From assembly GCF_002286735.1 (NCBI RefSeq), contig NZ_NRTA01000006.1, forward strand, positions 89,880-153,879: a stretch of 64,000 bases of DNA. Direction: 5' to 3'. The notes under the pieces are model-generated. The model saw only the letters and a list, made by a program, of their open reading frames with translations, made no database searches and was not told the DNA's origin. Each line of letters opens with the position of its first letter. Position 1 is the first letter of the stretch. Source of the stretch: Leptolyngbya sp. BC1307 (GTDB lineage Bacteria > Cyanobacteriota > Cyanobacteriia > Phormidesmidales > Phormidesmidaceae). Position numbers and translations under genes: made by a program. This document shows positions 63,110-64,000 of the stretch, piece by piece.

Positions 63110-63988
63110 TTATCGAGATTGGGGCAAGGTCTGGGTGATCTTCCAGGTATGATCTTCGGCTAATCGTAAAAGTGATTGATGATAGTTCTCTAAAGACTCG
63201 CGGTGGCCAACGCTAACATAAGCCGTTTTTGCGGCGGCTAAGTGGCCATAAAGCTGTTCTTCATTGCTGCGATCCAGGGCGCTGGTCGCCTCGTCTAAAA
63301 GGGTGTAGGCAGGCTGATGAATGAGCACGCGAGCAAAGCTAAGCCGCTGTTGTTCTCCTAGCGAAAGGACATCGCCCCATTCTTCTACCGTGTCAAAACC
63401 CTCGTCATAGCGGTCGGCCAGGTCTGGCAGATTGACTTGCCTCAGTACTTCAGTGAGCTGCGTATCTGTTGCTTTTGTATCCGGGTAAGGATACAGCATT
63501 TGCTGTCTGAGGTTGCCAAGCACCATGTATGGTTTTTGGGGCAGAAATAATAGCGCTTGGATATCGGGCCTGAGGACGGTGCCCGTGCCAGATTGCCAGA
63601 GACCGGCGATCGCTCGCATCAAAGAACTCTTACCGCACCCACTCGGCCCCATGACTAAGAGTGACCCCTCTTGGTCTAAGGTCAGTGAGAGATTTTCAAT
63701 CAGCGTTCGCTGATAGTTGGGCGTTTGGAGCGTCAGGTTATCGAGCGCTAACGTTGGCGATGCCTCAATCGCAATGATAGGCGAACTGGTTTCTAGATTG
63801 TCCTCTGTATTCGTTTCAGCTTTTGAGTTTGTTTTGACTGCTAATGACGCGGCTAAGACGGGGAGTTCTTCCGAATCTTCTTTGTCTTCTTCAGGCGTAT
63901 CAGGGGCGCATCCAGATGTTGTGGGAGGACTTGCCAATAAGAAAAAAGGGATGAGATCATAGATCCCGTCCCAACAAAAACTAGTCAT
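63110..63988 (-). CDS. ABC transporter ATPase domain protein, YddA/SbmA-related
   Basis: A 292-residue protein; the frame stays open to the window edge, so the true start could lie beyond it. ATPase motifs are complete: Walker A GPSGCGKSS, Q-loop LPQKPYMVLGNL, signature SLGEQQRLSFARVLI, Walker B YTLLDEATSAL and the H-loop SVGHRES. It resembles the ATPase half of YddA/SbmA-type full transporters (TLQTPNYQRTLIENLSL). The membrane half is absent in the 75 residues visible upstream, which are an odd Phe/Pro-rich start then an acidic linker. Either an orphan ATPase, a truncated transporter, or a gene whose permease part is outside the window. Confidence 0.75.
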   Translation of the reverse strand: MTSFCWDGIYDLIPFFLLASPPTTSGCAPDTPEEDKEDSEELPVLAASLAVKTNSKAETNTEDNLETSSPIIAIEASPTLALDNLTLQTPNYQRTLIENLSLTLDQEGSLLVMGPSGCGKSSLMRAIAGLWQSGTGTVLRPDIQALLFLPQKPYMVLGNLRQQMLYPYPDTKATDTQLTEVLRQVNLPDLADRYDEGFDTVEEWGDVLSLGEQQRLSFARVLIHQPAYTLLDEATSALDRSNEEQLYGHLAAAKTAYVSVGHRESLENYHQSLLRLAEDHTWKITQTLPQSR

Positions 63989-64000
63989 GATTGTATCTTC

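Overview
This window is from a cyanobacterial chromosome. The evidence is the many HIP1-type octamers (GCGATCGC), a set of cyanobacteria-typical genes (ndhF, a photosystem II S4-domain protein, a Tab2/Atab2 homologue, a SigG-like sigma factor, YlqD and DUF5340-like proteins, acyl-ACP synthetase), and a pixGHIJL-type phototaxis operon. Base composition is moderately GC-rich. I cannot place it at genus level; a Leptolyngbya/Phormidesmis/Synechococcus-like lineage is a guess.

Layout. 1-2.5 kb: two ABC-2 permease genes around a sigma factor gene. 2.5-7.8 kb: queF, an SDR, a fatty-acid-hydroxylase-like protein, mtnP and a Tab2-like gene. 7.9-11.5 kb: an aminotransferase, rimM, a Uma2 protein and an unknown protein. 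11.5-12.6 kb: a degenerate Y1 transposase relative, a 164-bp MITE-like element with a 9-bp target duplication, and tRNA-Leu(CAA). 12.7-24.9 kb: housekeeping genes (M48 protease, murA, tRNA-Leu(CAG), a TrmH methyltransferase, lpdA, trpC, a crtI-type desaturase, the PSII S4 protein, ndhF). 24.9-29.7 kb: an accessory stretch of broken genes (truncated PIN toxin, decayed ORFs, one intact and one broken GT39 glycosyltransferase, a ribbon-helix-helix protein), plus a cupin gene and a 46-aa secreted Cys-containing peptide downstream of a very strong hairpin. 29.8-36 kb: PDH E2, YlqD, acyl-ACP synthetase, a fused desaturase/SDR and a nitroreductase. 36.4-38 kb: a two-gene J-domain/HNH-nuclease unit. 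38-42.6 kb: Uma2, a metallophosphoesterase, a TonB-like protein and moaD. 42.6-51.6 kb: the phototaxis operon. 52-64 kb: BON protein, dapB, a pentapeptide protein with a frameshifted 5' end, mutL, GNAT, a Ser/Thr kinase-CHASE2 protein, a STAND-like ATPase and an ABC ATPase.

How genes work together. The pix genes form a complete light-sensing chemotaxis-like pathway: receptor with two bilin-type GAF domains, CheW, a CheA-CheY hybrid and two response regulators. lpdA and the E2 gene supply two PDH components. The best candidates for something undescribed are the J-domain/HNH pair, the tiny secreted peptide with its hairpin leader, the folded element upstream of queF, the STAND-type fusion protein, and the unusual number of exact short tandem duplications in intergenic gaps.
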